A stretch of 64,000 bases of DNA from Clostridiales bacterium FE2011 (GCA_017569305.1 CP069418.1:2294001-2358000), one strand, 5' to 3'; positions 1 to 7,437 are shown, counted from the first letter of the stretch. Numbers and translations are program-made. The notes: a model not told the origin generated them from the sequence alone.

Positions 1-11
1 ACCGTCATCAT
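1..11 (-). CDS. 5' end of a gene leaving the window (possible MerR-type regulator)
   Basis: Only the first codons are inside the window, reading Met-Met-Thr-Val on the - strand. They are preceded by a strong AAAGGAGG ribosome-binding site at about 19-26. Many MerR-family regulators begin this way, and the upstream promoter has the 19-base spacer typical of that family's targets, so an autoregulated MerR-type gene is plausible. Identity is inference; only the start signal is seen. Confidence 0.45.
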
Positions 12-41
12 AGCGGTTTCCTCCTTTCGCCTGACAAGGGT

Positions 42-72
42 ACTATAAACTATGACGTAACGTAAGAGTCAA
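42..72 (-). promoter_or_regulatory. Promoter with 19-base spacer and dyad (MerR-type)
   Basis: On the - strand TTGACT (67-72) and TATAGT (42-47) are separated by 19 bases. That spacer is too long for unaided RNA polymerase and is typical of promoters twisted by MerR-family activators. The spacer carries ACGTTACGT within a GAC...GTC dyad, as in TipA/Mta-like operators. It drives the gene starting at position 11. Confidence 0.5.
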
Positions 73-136
73 TACTTTTTTATATTTTTCCATATGATGA
101 ATTATGCTGTGCACGGAACACTGCTTATAAACATAA

Positions 137-168
137 AATTCTGAATTCTGAATTCATAATTCTGAATT
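137..168. repeat. Heptamer array, AATTCAT/AATTCTG family
   Basis: About four and a half 7-base units (AATTCTG, AATTCTG, AATTCAT, AATTCTG) end just upstream of the sheath ribosome-binding site. Confidence 0.85.
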
Positions 169-193
169 AGTGAAATGAATTGGAGGAACAACG

Positions 194-1300
194 ATGTTAC
201 CTGTAACGTCCATAGCCCGTGTGGTTGTGAATACCATACGGGCTTCTTCTTCGCCTTCCGCTTTTGATACCGGCCTGCTGCTGGTGCCGGACGCCTCCTT
301 TACGGAGGATCGGCGGCTGATGGCCTATCCCTCCGGCCCGGCCGCGGCGGCAGGGCTGACTGAGCTGGGCTTTACGGCGGATTCCGAGGCATACAAAGCG
401 GTACTCAAGTATTTTGCCGCGTCTCCGGCACCCGGGAGGCTGCTGGTTTCCTGCTATCCGGTTTCCCAGACCCCGGGAGAAGCGCTGGACGCGGTACTGG
501 AGCGGACGGCGGATTTCTACGGCGTGATGCCGGCTTCCAACTTGAATAATGAGGAGCTGGTCAGCCTGGCACAGCATGTGGAGGCACTGGAGCATCCGGC
601 GGTGCTCTTTGCGCCGGTGACGTCCTTCTCCGCGGAGGCCGGAGGAACGCTGGATTTGCTGTACCGGAACCAGTTCAAACGGACGCTGCCCTTCTGCTGC
701 GGGACGCTTTCCGACTGCGCCGCCGTGATGGGAACCGCCATGGGGCTGGAGCTGTCCCACACCGGTTCTGCTTTTGCCCTGTGCTACAAGACGATCAACG
801 GGATCCAGCCCGCAGACCTGACGCAGACGCAGGTGGACAGCGTCAAGGCGAAGAATGGGAACGTCTATGTGGCCCGGGGCTATACCCATTTCCTGCTGGA
901 GAACGGCACGATGGCCAACGGGCAGCGGTATGACGAGGTGCTGTATATCGACAAGATTGGGGCGGACCTGCAGAACGCGGCGGTGACCCTGCTGGCGGAG
1001 AACCCGGACAAACTGCCCCAGACGGATGATTCCACGGCGCAGTTTATCAACCGGTTTTCGTCTATCCTCATGGGCTATACCGAGCGGGGAATCCTGGCTT
1101 CCTCCGCCTGGCGCGGCGCGGATATCGGCCCGGTTCGGAGCGGGGAGATCATAGAGAACGGCTTCATGCTCTGGGCGGACAGCTATGACGACCAGCCGGA
1201 CGCTGACCGGGCGGCACATAAAGCAATGCCGGTGCAGGTTGCCCTGACACCGGCGGGAAGTATAGAGTCTATTGTTATTACTGTAAATGTACAAGTATAG
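194..1300 (+). CDS. Phage tail sheath protein (DUF3383-like)
   Basis: A 368-residue protein resembling the DUF3383 group of contractile-tail sheath subunits found in minimal myophages such as Pam3. Sheath subunits polymerise around the tail tube and contract to drive it through the target envelope. The start is set by GGAGG nine bases upstream. No signal peptide or membrane segment is visible. It is the first gene of a + strand tail module whose next member (tube) lies 0.9 kb away, beyond a - strand HD-domain gene. Family assignment is by recognition of the N-terminal VTSIARVVV pattern and of the overall order of tail genes. Confidence 0.8.
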   Translation: MLPVTSIARVVVNTIRASSSPSAFDTGLLLVPDASFTEDRRLMAYPSGPAAAAGLTELGFTADSEAYKAVLKYFAASPAPGRLLVSCYPVSQTPGEALDAVLERTADFYGVMPASNLNNEELVSLAQHVEALEHPAVLFAPVTSFSAEAGGTLDLLYRNQFKRTLPFCCGTLSDCAAVMGTAMGLELSHTGSAFALCYKTINGIQPADLTQTQVDSVKAKNGNVYVARGYTHFLLENGTMANGQRYDEVLYIDKIGADLQNAAVTLLAENPDKLPQTDDSTAQFINRFSSILMGYTERGILASSAWRGADIGPVRSGEIIENGFMLWADSYDDQPDADRAAHKAMPVQVALTPAGSIESIVITVNVQV

Positions 1301-1317
1301 TAAGCGGATTATACATT

Positions 1318-1349
1318 AATTCATAATTCATAATTCACAATTCATAATT
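1318..1349. repeat. Heptamer array, AATTCAT family
   Basis: Units AATTCAT, AATTCAT, AATTCAC, AATTCAT plus a partial unit, 17 bases after the sheath stop codon. Confidence 0.85.
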
Positions 1350-1436
1350 GTTATTGTTATGCAAGCGGAAAAACACCGCTCTTGCTGTGATTTACAGATA
1401 TATGCGCCTGAACATTTCCGATAAAGCCGAATATGC

Positions 1437-1474
1437 ATTCATAATTGTGAATTATGAATTATGAATTGTGAATT
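1437..1474. repeat. Heptamer array, AATTCAT family, overlapping a gene end
   Basis: Units run in the ATGAATT/GTGAATT orientation. The right part is inside the - strand HD-domain gene and encodes its last residues (Ile-His-Asn-Ser) and TAA stop. Confidence 0.85.
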
Positions 1475-2091
1475 GCCTTTGGCTTCCAGGGCTTCGGCGT
1501 CAGCAGCGACGTCTGGGCAATGTCCGGCAGGACGTCGTAGATGGAACAGCCCATTTCCTTTTCAAAGGCTTCCTTGATGGCAAAGGCGGTATTCCAGCCT
1601 TTGATATAGCCTTCCATGATGCCGTACCGCCGGGTCACGTCCACGAACCGCTTTTCCAGGATGACAAAGCCGTAATCAACGGCCAGGGAATCGCAGAGCT
1701 GGATCAGCCGGTCGTAGTCATCCGCCTCGCAGTTCATGATGTATGCTTTGATGGCTTTTTCCGTATCGCTTTCCGGTTCATAATCGAACTCTTCCTGCAT
1801 GCGGAGATAGGAATGGGTCATGCAGATCCGGGCAGCTTCATCCCAGCCCTTTTCCATACAGTACTTATACCCTTCATAGATGTGGGTCGGGATATCCACA
1901 ACGCCGACCCGCCTGCCGATATCATGCAGCAGGCCGACAATATAGGCTTTTTCAGGATCCATGGACGGGATCTTTTCGGCAATCTTCCGGGCGGCAATGC
2001 CGGTATTGATGGAGTGCTTTACCCAGGGACCGGGATTCATTTCTTCCGCGTTCCTCAGTTCCTGCATGGCTTCTTCCGCAGTGGGCAGCAT
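1459..2091 (-). CDS. HD-domain hydrolase-like protein
   Basis: A 210-residue cytoplasmic protein with an HD-domain pattern: a His near residue 25 (VKHSINT), the HDIG doublet near residue 56, and later His and Asp residues. HD proteins are metal-dependent phosphohydrolases, often acting on nucleotides; the substrate here is unknown. It is not a phage structural gene and sits between the sheath and tube genes on the opposite strand. Its C-terminal Ile-His-Asn-Ser and stop codon come from a heptamer repeat, so the original C-terminus was probably changed by repeat insertion. Confidence 0.75.
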   Translation of the reverse strand: MLPTAEEAMQELRNAEEMNPGPWVKHSINTGIAARKIAEKIPSMDPEKAYIVGLLHDIGRRVGVVDIPTHIYEGYKYCMEKGWDEAARICMTHSYLRMQEEFDYEPESDTEKAIKAYIMNCEADDYDRLIQLCDSLAVDYGFVILEKRFVDVTRRYGIMEGYIKGWNTAFAIKEAFEKEMGCSIYDVLPDIAQTSLLTPKPWKPKAIHNS

Positions 2092-2186
2092 TTTGATTTC
2101 CTCCGGATGATGATGGGATTGAAAACAGAACGATTATATCACAGCCTGGCATCCGCTGAAAGGACGCCGGAAAGGAGTTGTTTCAT

Positions 2187-2621
2187 ATGGCATACAATGT
2201 GTATTCTCTTCCGGACGTGAAGTCCGTTCTCTATCATCCGGACGTGGGCACTGCCAACCTGCATCTGTGCGGGATCGGGAAGATCACGATCGCCGCGGCG
2301 GGCGACCTGAGCTCCCATACCTCCACAGCGGACGGGTACGTGGTGGTGAACCGGCTGAAGACGACCAACGGTACCATCACCATTGAGGTGCCGCAGAATT
2401 CCATGGGGGATGATTTCCTCCGACGCTGGGCCCGGTGGGCAAGGAATACAAACAGCCCGAACCGGATTGCCCTGGGGACGCTGACCATCACGGACAGCGT
2501 CTCCGGTTACAGAACAATCTGCACCGGCGTTTCATTGCAAAAGGCTCCGGACCGAACGTATGACCGGACCGCGACGAATGTGAGTTATACGCTGCTGGCA
2601 ACGACGATAACGGAACAGTAA
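2187..2621 (+). CDS. Phage tail tube protein (DUF3277/Phage_tube_2-like)
   Basis: A 144-residue protein with the layout of the DUF3277 tail tube family: an N-terminal Tyr-Ser-x-x-Asp-Val segment, a GIGKITI strand, and the conserved ADGYVVVNR followed by GTITIEVPQNS. Tube subunits stack as hexamers inside the sheath and form the channel. ATG at 2187 is preferred over a TTG nine bases upstream because AAAGGAG sits at proper spacing. It is followed directly by a structured repeat element and then by the chaperone gene, the normal order in myophage tails. Confidence 0.85.
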   Translation: MAYNVYSLPDVKSVLYHPDVGTANLHLCGIGKITIAAAGDLSSHTSTADGYVVVNRLKTTNGTITIEVPQNSMGDDFLRRWARWARNTNSPNRIALGTLTITDSVSGYRTICTGVSLQKAPDRTYDRTATNVSYTLLATTITEQ

Positions 2622-2630
2622 GACAATTCA

Positions 2631-2740
2631 TAATTTTGCGATCGCTGTTATCCATTTCCGCCACGCCTTTGGCTTGCGGAAATGGACAGCTGTAGCATGG
2701 CAGCCGTTTCCCAAATCAAAGATTTGGACAGCTGCTCAAC
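2631..2740. repeat. Structured repeat element, short form
   Basis: It begins ATAATTTTGCGATCGC and contains a long stem (GCTGT-ATCCATT-TCCGC pairing with GCGGA-AATGG-ACAGC), then GCTGTAGCATGG, a CAAATC/GATTTG hairpin and a final CTCAACAAT. A longer relative at 16782-17040 shares both ends and the stem with compensatory changes. It follows the tube gene. Confidence 0.65.
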
Positions 2741-2760
2741 AATGCATAATGCATAATTAT
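2741..2760. repeat. Heptamer array, ATGCATA family
   Basis: Short tandem ATGCATA units, 13 bases before the chaperone start. The same family occurs before the baseplate J gene at 15406-15429. Confidence 0.7.
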
Positions 2761-2772
2761 GGAGTGTTTGGT

Positions 2773-3171
2773 ATGCGAACAGTCAATAAGGATATCCGGA
2801 TAAACATTGACGGAAACCAGACTGGTTTCCGTCTGACAAAACTCGACGCTTTTTCCGGGATCATGCTGCTCCGGCTGCTGATGCGGTTGGAAGAGAAGAA
2901 TGCGCATCCGACTTTGTTGGATCTGATTGCTTCCCTGTCGGAGGAGGAGCTCCGCTCCGTGATGACGGCGGTGCTGAATCATACCGCCGTGCTGCTGCCC
3001 GCCGGGCCGCAGCCGGTGATGACCGGGCCGGAATGGGGATATCCGGAGCTGGAGCATGATACCCCCGCCTGCATGAAGCTGCTGATGGAGGGCATCGCCT
3101 GGAGCCTTTCCGGTTTTTTCGGCGAAGGCGGGTTGAGGGAGAAAACCGGGACTGCGGATACATCCCCCTGA
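2773..3171 (+). CDS. Tail assembly chaperone, short (zero-frame) product
   Basis: A 132-residue helical protein between the tube and tape-measure genes, the position of the tail assembly chaperones (G/GT of lambda, XkdN-type in myophages). These bind the tape measure and promote tube assembly, and commonly exist as a short and a frameshift-extended form. ATG at 2773 is followed by MRTVNKDIRIN. Near the end (3114-3120) a T TTT TTC heptamer lies in register for -1 slippage, and the -1 frame stays open for a further 74 codons. The last 17 or so residues of the zero frame would then be only the terminator tail of the short form. Confidence 0.75.
   Translation: MRTVNKDIRINIDGNQTGFRLTKLDAFSGIMLLRLLMRLEEKNAHPTLLDLIASLSEEELRSVMTAVLNHTAVLLPAGPQPVMTGPEWGYPELEHDTPACMKLLMEGIAWSLSGFFGEGGLREKTGTADTSP
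3114..3120 (+). promoter_or_regulatory. Putative -1 ribosomal frameshift site T TTT TTC
   Basis: The zero-frame codons are GGT TTT TTC, giving the slippery pattern X XXY YYZ with X and Y both T. A -1 slip joins the chaperone to a 74-codon extension. GC-rich sequence downstream could supply a stimulating structure, but none was demonstrated. Confidence 0.65.
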
Positions 3172-3344
3172 CCTGCCCGAACATCGATGAATTTCTGTTC
3201 CTGCCCGTGGCGGAGGGGTACTGGCGGCAGCACGAGCTCTGGGACGGCACCTATACCCTGGATGACTTGCTGGACATCACGGAGCTGATCCGAATCCGCA
3301 GGGACAATCAAAAAAGGGCGGCACAAGCCGCCCGGGGAAATTGA
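3120..3344 (+). CDS. Tail assembly chaperone, -1 frameshift extension
   Basis: This frame has no start codon of its own and is open from the slippery site to a TGA at 3342-3344. Translated, it gives an acidic, helical segment containing YTLDDLLDITELIRIRR and ending in an Ala/Lys/Arg-rich tail. That resembles the C-terminal extension of frameshifted chaperones, in which a DLLDxxE helix is followed by residues near the C-terminus. Fused to 2773-3120 it would make a protein of about 190 residues. The reading is inferred from the open frame and slip site, not from expression data. Confidence 0.7.
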   Translation, partial: RRRRVEGENRDCGYIPLTCPNIDEFLFLPVAEGYWRQHELWDGTYTLDDLLDITELIRIRRDNQKRAAQAARGN

Positions 3345-3348
3345 CCGT

Positions 3349-3504
3349 TCAGGAAACGTGATCTTTTACATAGGAGGTTACCCGTTTGCCGTCCACATAG
3401 GCGCGGACAGACAGATCCTGGTTTGTTTCGGCGGCTCCTTCAAGCCGCAGGCTCTTCCGGTACAGGAAAGCGCTGAAGACCAGAATGCCAATCAGTATGA
3501 GCAT
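3349..3504 (-). CDS. Small single-span membrane protein (51 aa)
   Basis: Translation gives an N-terminal hydrophobic helix (MLILIGILVFSAFLYRKS) followed by a polar tail ending in VKDHVS. GAGGAGG precedes ATG at 3504. It lies 3 bases after the stop of the membrane protein at 3508-3816 and is presumably co-transcribed with it. It ends 4 bases from the end of the frameshifted chaperone, convergently. No family was recognised. Confidence 0.6.
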   Translation of the reverse strand: MLILIGILVFSAFLYRKSLRLEGAAETNQDLSVRAYVDGKRVTSYVKDHVS

Positions 3505-3507
3505 GCT

Positions 3508-3816
3508 TTACTCCTCCTCGGCAGTATCGTTGTTCTGGCGACGGACGTAGTAATACAGGGCGACACTGATGATGATGCCGATCACAAGGCCATGGCCGGA
3601 GAAGATCCCGGAAGCAATGGAAGCCAGTCCGGAGAAGATTCCGCCGATGACCGTGGCAATCAGGCTGAATACACCGCCAATCACGGCAAGGGCAACCCAG
3701 CCGCCAAAAATCAGCGCAGCCAGGAGTAAAAGACCTCCAAGGAGACTGTCATTGCGGCGGCGATTGCCACCGAAGATCAGATTTCCAAGGGTCAGAATTC
3801 CAAGCAGGCGCAGCAT
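3508..3816 (-). CDS. Glycine-rich multi-span membrane protein
   Basis: A 102-residue protein, mostly hydrophobic, with about three membrane spans rich in Gly, Ile and Leu (LLGGLLLLAALIFGGW and following) and a charged C-terminus (NNDTAEEE). ATG at 3816 is chosen because GGAGG lies nine bases upstream; an upstream TTG would lack a site. Function is unknown. It heads a two-gene - strand unit with the 51-residue protein and is host-like rather than phage-like. Confidence 0.6.
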   Translation of the reverse strand: MLRLLGILTLGNLIFGGNRRRNDSLLGGLLLLAALIFGGWVALAVIGGVFSLIATVIGGIFSGLASIASGIFSGHGLVIGIIISVALYYYVRRQNNDTAEEE

Positions 3817-4002
3817 TTTAATGTTCCTCCGTTTCAAGTCTTATCAGGTGTACCAATCATTTGGTACGTGCATAGGATAAGGCAGCGGGAGCGGGAAAAA
3901 CAGATTCAAATGGGAGAAATATCCCCGGTTATTTTTCCAAATGAAAACCCGCACGGCGGATGCTGCGCGGGTGGAAGCATTGAATGATATGGCGTCGGGG
4001 CG

Positions 4003-4128
4003 TCAGTTGTCCGCGCCGGTCATGCCGTCCAGGATCATTTCACCGATTTCCTTCAGGAGATCCCAGAAGCCGGCACCGTTTACCTGCTCCAGTTCTTCCA
4101 TGGTCAGTTCACGACGATTGCTGTTCAT
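4003..4128 (-). CDS. Small peptide with double-glycine-type leader (possible RiPP/bacteriocin)
   Basis: A 41-residue ORF with GGAGG eight bases before its ATG. The N-terminal half reads RRELTMEELEQVNGAG, which matches the leader pattern ELxxEELxxVxGG/GA of class II bacteriocin and RiPP precursors cleaved by C39-type transporters. Cleavage after Gly-Ala would leave about 22 residues beginning GFWDLLKEIGEMI, an amphipathic helix. It lies 17 bases downstream of the secreted SH3 protein on the same strand. No modifying enzyme or C39 peptidase transporter was recognised in the window. The leader resemblance is seen; the function is inferred. Confidence 0.55.
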   Translation of the reverse strand: MNSNRRELTMEELEQVNGAGFWDLLKEIGEMILDGMTGADN

Positions 4129-4145
4129 ATCCTTGTCCTCCTGTC

Positions 4146-4700
4146 TCAGATCTTCCGGATATAGTCGTTGGCCACATAGCCGGTTTTGCCGGTCTGCAGG
4201 TCCACAACCTTGCTCCAGACGGTGCCGCGGGCAATCACCTGCAGCTGGTCGCCGGCGGTCAGGCGGCGGATGGCCTTGGCGGTCTTGTTGGGCTTCTCGC
4301 GAAGGCCGACGCTGCTGTCGGATTTCGCGCTCCGGCGCACGGCGCTGACCAGGTAGGGATTCTTCACATTCACAAAGTTATCATCCCGCTCGGTGATTCC
4401 GTATTTGCCGGGCTTTTCGCTGACCAGGAACTTGGCCTGCACATAACCGGAGAAGTGATAGTCGCTGATGGCGGCCCAGCCGTCTCCGGTGAAGTAGTCA
4501 ACCTGTACCTTGGTGCCGCATTCCAGGCGGGTGATGATCCGGCAGCTGGTATTGGTCGTTTCACGGACGTTCAGCTTCTTTCCGTTATCGCAGTTCACCC
4601 ACATATCCACGCCGCTGTATTCTTCGGCGGAGGCGAAGGCGGGGACCATCAGGGCAAACACGGTAACCAGGATCATGACGATGCTGAGAATCTTTTTCAT
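4146..4700 (-). CDS. Secreted protein with two SH3-like domains
   Basis: A 184-residue protein with a clear signal peptide (residues 1-25, MKKILSIVMILVTVFALM then AFASA). Two bacterial SH3-type modules follow: residues about 40-95, beginning KLNVRETTNTSC, and about 130-184, beginning VGLREKPNKTAKAI and ending GYVANDYIRKI. Such domains bind peptidoglycan or cell-wall ligands. It is transcribed with the downstream 41-residue leader-type peptide. A related single domain is at the end of the protein at 60414-61811. Confidence 0.75.
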   Translation of the reverse strand: MKKILSIVMILVTVFALMVPAFASAEEYSGVDMWVNCDNGKKLNVRETTNTSCRIITRLECGTKVQVDYFTGDGWAAISDYHFSGYVQAKFLVSEKPGKYGITERDDNFVNVKNPYLVSAVRRSAKSDSSVGLREKPNKTAKAIRRLTAGDQLQVIARGTVWSKVVDLQTGKTGYVANDYIRKI

Positions 4701-4849
4701 AAAATATCCTTCCTTTCAGCGCCTTCAACAGGCGGTAGCTGCTTTCAGATCAGGCAGGCTTCATCGGCCTGTCATGAATTTGTACGCAGCAGAAAAAAGG
4801 ATGGCAGTATGATTTTTATTTTTCTCAGAAAAGCCGGATCCTGTATTGT

Positions 4850-5458
4850 TTATCCGACGTAGGACATATCGCTGAGACGCCGGATCGTCCGCTTTCCGTC
4901 GTCTTTGACAATCATCTGGGAAACCCCGCCGGCAAAGCCGAACAGATCCACAGCGTTCAGGGATTCCGCTTCCAGGCCGAGGAACATGGCATTGAAAACG
5001 CTGAGCAGATCTCCGTGGGACACAATGATGATGTGTTCTGCTTCTTCCGCCATTACGCTGTCAAAGAAGGGCTTCAGCCGGTTCCATTCGTCCCGGCGGC
5101 TTTCCGCGTCCGAGAAAAGCCGGTCGTCGATCGTCTTTTCCGGGCATTCGATGTTTTCCCGAAGCCACTGCACGGATTTGCCGCAGCATTTGCCGAGATT
5201 GCGCTCCCGCAGCTCCGTCCGGTAAACCGGCGTGACCTGCAGGCGGTCGGCGATAAACCCGGCGGTCTGCTTTGCGCGCATCAGGTCGGAAGAATAAAGA
5301 ACCACGTCTTTTCCTTCCAGTTCTTTCTGCAGCTTGAGACTGATCTGATCCGCCTGCTGCTTGCCCAGGTCTGTCAGTTCCCAGTCTGTCCAGGAGCCGA
5401 CCATGCCGTTGGTGTGATGGATGGATTGTGTATGCTGAACCGTATAAATGGTTTTCAT
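4850..5458 (-). CDS. Histidine phosphatase-superfamily protein with altered RHG motif
   Basis: A 202-residue cytoplasmic protein of the phosphoglycerate mutase-like fold. The usual N-terminal RHG is replaced by Gln-His-Thr (TVQHTQSIHH), keeping the phospho-accepting His but losing the Arg that binds phosphate. Later features are intact: YSSDLMRAKQTA near residue 55 and VSHGD near residue 150. Activity could be weakened or substrate choice altered. GGGAGGAA supports the start. It is followed, in transcription order, by the SH3 gene, and preceded by the acetyltransferase. Confidence 0.75.
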   Translation of the reverse strand: MKTIYTVQHTQSIHHTNGMVGSWTDWELTDLGKQQADQISLKLQKELEGKDVVLYSSDLMRAKQTAGFIADRLQVTPVYRTELRERNLGKCCGKSVQWLRENIECPEKTIDDRLFSDAESRRDEWNRLKPFFDSVMAEEAEHIIIVSHGDLLSVFNAMFLGLEAESLNAVDLFGFAGGVSQMIVKDDGKRTIRRLSDMSYVG

Positions 5459-5481
5459 GGCTGTATTCCTCCCTGTCCTGA

Positions 5482-5955
5482 TCAGTCCGGATGGATCCTG
5501 TATTGTTCAAGCTGCTTCCCGCTGCGGGGTTCAGAAACAGTTGCTTCATAAACGCCGCCGCAGTGCAGGATGGTTCTCCGGCTGGCCTCGTTGCCTGCAA
5601 GGCAGTAAACCAGCACGTCATGGATGCCCAGCTCCCTGCATTCCGGCAGGACCAGGGTCAGCATCTGACCGGCATATCCTTTCCGTCGCTCGCTGGGGAG
5701 CACGCAGTAGCCGATGTGCCCCGCGTATTCTTCCGGCTGATGACGGATTTTGATGATCCCTACGACCTTATTGTCCTCTTCCCGGAGGTACAGGTAAAGC
5801 GTCTCCCGGGGATTCAGCTGATCCAGCCAGTCCCGGGTGTTTTCAAACTTCCGCAGACCGGAGCTTCCGTCCATGGAACCGCCATATGCCATATATTCCT
5901 TCCGGAAAGCCTGGATCTGCAGGTCATATTCCATGGCAGGCCTGATCAGTTTCAT
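5482..5955 (-). CDS. GNAT-family acetyltransferase
   Basis: A 157-residue protein with GNAT motifs: VVGIIKIRH (beta strand 4), GHIGYCVLPSERRKGYAGQML, which includes the acetyl-CoA-binding R-x-x-G-x-A loop, and a late NEASRRTILHCGG. It transfers an acetyl group to an unknown amine. GGAGG precedes the ATG. It sits 23 bases upstream of the histidine phosphatase on the same strand, so the two are probably co-transcribed. Confidence 0.8.
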   Translation of the reverse strand: MKLIRPAMEYDLQIQAFRKEYMAYGGSMDGSSGLRKFENTRDWLDQLNPRETLYLYLREEDNKVVGIIKIRHQPEEYAGHIGYCVLPSERRKGYAGQMLTLVLPECRELGIHDVLVYCLAGNEASRRTILHCGGVYEATVSEPRSGKQLEQYRIHPD

Positions 5956-6104
5956 CTGCTGTTGTTCCTCCGCATATGCCGGTTGAAGTGCTGTGTGAAC
6001 AGAGGTAATGATAGCATTCCCGAACCGTCCGTGTCCAGTGCGGGACAGAAAGATCCCCGGGCCATAAGCGGCCCGGGGATGGAAGGAGGATGGAGGGGAA
6101 TGGA

Positions 6105-6470
6105 TTAATAGGTGCAGAGGGAACCGATATCGAAGTCCGCGATACTCAGGATGGACACATTGCCGTCCAGGTCTTCATACAGGTAAACCATGGCATAGGC
6201 CGGGGCTTTTTCCAGGGAACCCGGATAAGCCGTAACGGCCTGGCACAGGAAGGCGTGATTGATTCCGGCAACCACCTGGCTGCCCAGGTAGGCCACCGGG
6301 ATATAGCTGGCGCCGGTCAGGGTTTCCGTTCCTTTGTCAAAGAGGGTTTTAAGCTCTTCGGTAACAGCGGGATCCGCGGAGGGCGCCCAGCCGCCTTCCA
6401 GGGGACCTTCAGCGGAGGCGGCGGAGATCATCATCAGAAGCATCAGGATGAGGGCAATCAGTTTTTTCAT
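6105..6470 (-). CDS. Small secreted protein, unknown function
   Basis: A 121-residue protein with a signal peptide (MKKLIALILMLLMMISAASA) and a mature domain of about 100 residues containing VAYLGSQVVAGINHAFLC. That pattern is found in small cystatin/monellin-like exported proteins. Two cysteines (HAFLC and GSLC) could pair. It is host-type, opposite the phage genes and just before the tape-measure gene on the other strand. No closer family was recognised. Confidence 0.6.
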   Translation of the reverse strand: MKKLIALILMLLMMISAASAEGPLEGGWAPSADPAVTEELKTLFDKGTETLTGASYIPVAYLGSQVVAGINHAFLCQAVTAYPGSLEKAPAYAMVYLYEDLDGNVSILSIADFDIGSLCTY

Positions 6471-6576
6471 TTTCGTTACTTCCTTTCCTGCAGCGTTTTT
6501 CCCGCTGCACTTATTCAGACGCCGGGAATTCCGGAAAGTTCCATGAATTGATATTTTTTTTCAGGGAGATGATGGT

Positions 6577-7437
6577 ATGGCGGATCAGGAGTTCCTGGCT
6601 TCCTTTGCGGTGGACATTGATGAGGCCGGGGTATCCCGGCTCCAGGCGATCCTGACTGAAAACCGGGAACTGGCGGATTCCCTGGCGGCGGCCTTCAACG
6701 CAGCTTCGGAGGCAATTCGCTCCTTCGCGGAGGACCTGGGGATCCTGCCCAACTTTTCCAACGGATACGGCATCACCACGGAAGGCATGAGCGGCTTCGG
6801 CGGGCTGGCGGTGGGACTGGATCTGTCAAAGGCTTTCAGCGATTATGAGGCTTTTACCGCGCTGGTGAAACAGCCTCTATCGCTGAAAGTGAATACCTCC
6901 GGAATCACTTCCGCCGCGCGGTCCGCCATGAGCAGCGTCCGCAGCATTTTTGCCGAGCCGGTGGATATCAGGTTCCGGGCGGATCTGGGCGGGGAGAAAA
7001 GCAAAAGCACCGGAACAACCCTGAAGATGTCCACCGGCGGCAGGTTTTCTTCTCCGACGGACGTGCAGGTGGCGGAGGACGGGGACGCGGAATACATTAT
7101 TCCCGTGAAGAAGGAAGAGAAGGCATTGCCCCTGCTGCGCCAGCTGCTTTCAGAACTGTCTCCGGCAGCGAGGGAAAGCATAACAAACTCTGGATCGGGA
7201 ATTCAGGATATGAAATTAATGCCTGCGGAAAGCCGGGAGCGGGCGGGAACAATTCTCTCCGGAAGCCTTGCGGCGGGAGAGGTTGGGACGACCATTTACC
7301 AGACCCATCAGAATGTTTCCGCGCCGGTGAGCATCCAGGTGCACGCCTCCGGCACGGATCCGGAACAGGTCGGCCAGTCCCTGTACAGCATGACGGAACG
7401 GTACCTGCAGCGGACGCTGGAGTCTGCTTTCAGCTGA
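6577..7437 (+). CDS. Short phage tail tape-measure protein
   Basis: A 286-residue protein beginning MADQEFLASFAVDIDEAG. Residues 155-200 (GGRFSSPTDVQVAEDGDAEY then IIPVKKEEKALPLLRQLL) match the segment near the C-terminus of many tape measures, where a glycine-rich stretch precedes an EYIIP motif. Tape measures set tail length and are usually 600 to over 1500 residues, so this tail would be very short or the protein has been shortened. It follows the chaperone gene in normal tail order, but 3.2 kb away across a - strand host block. The ATG is preceded by GGGAG. Confidence 0.7.
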   Translation: MADQEFLASFAVDIDEAGVSRLQAILTENRELADSLAAAFNAASEAIRSFAEDLGILPNFSNGYGITTEGMSGFGGLAVGLDLSKAFSDYEAFTALVKQPLSLKVNTSGITSAARSAMSSVRSIFAEPVDIRFRADLGGEKSKSTGTTLKMSTGGRFSSPTDVQVAEDGDAEYIIPVKKEEKALPLLRQLLSELSPAARESITNSGSGIQDMKLMPAESRERAGTILSGSLAAGEVGTTIYQTHQNVSAPVSIQVHASGTDPEQVGQSLYSMTERYLQRTLESAFS

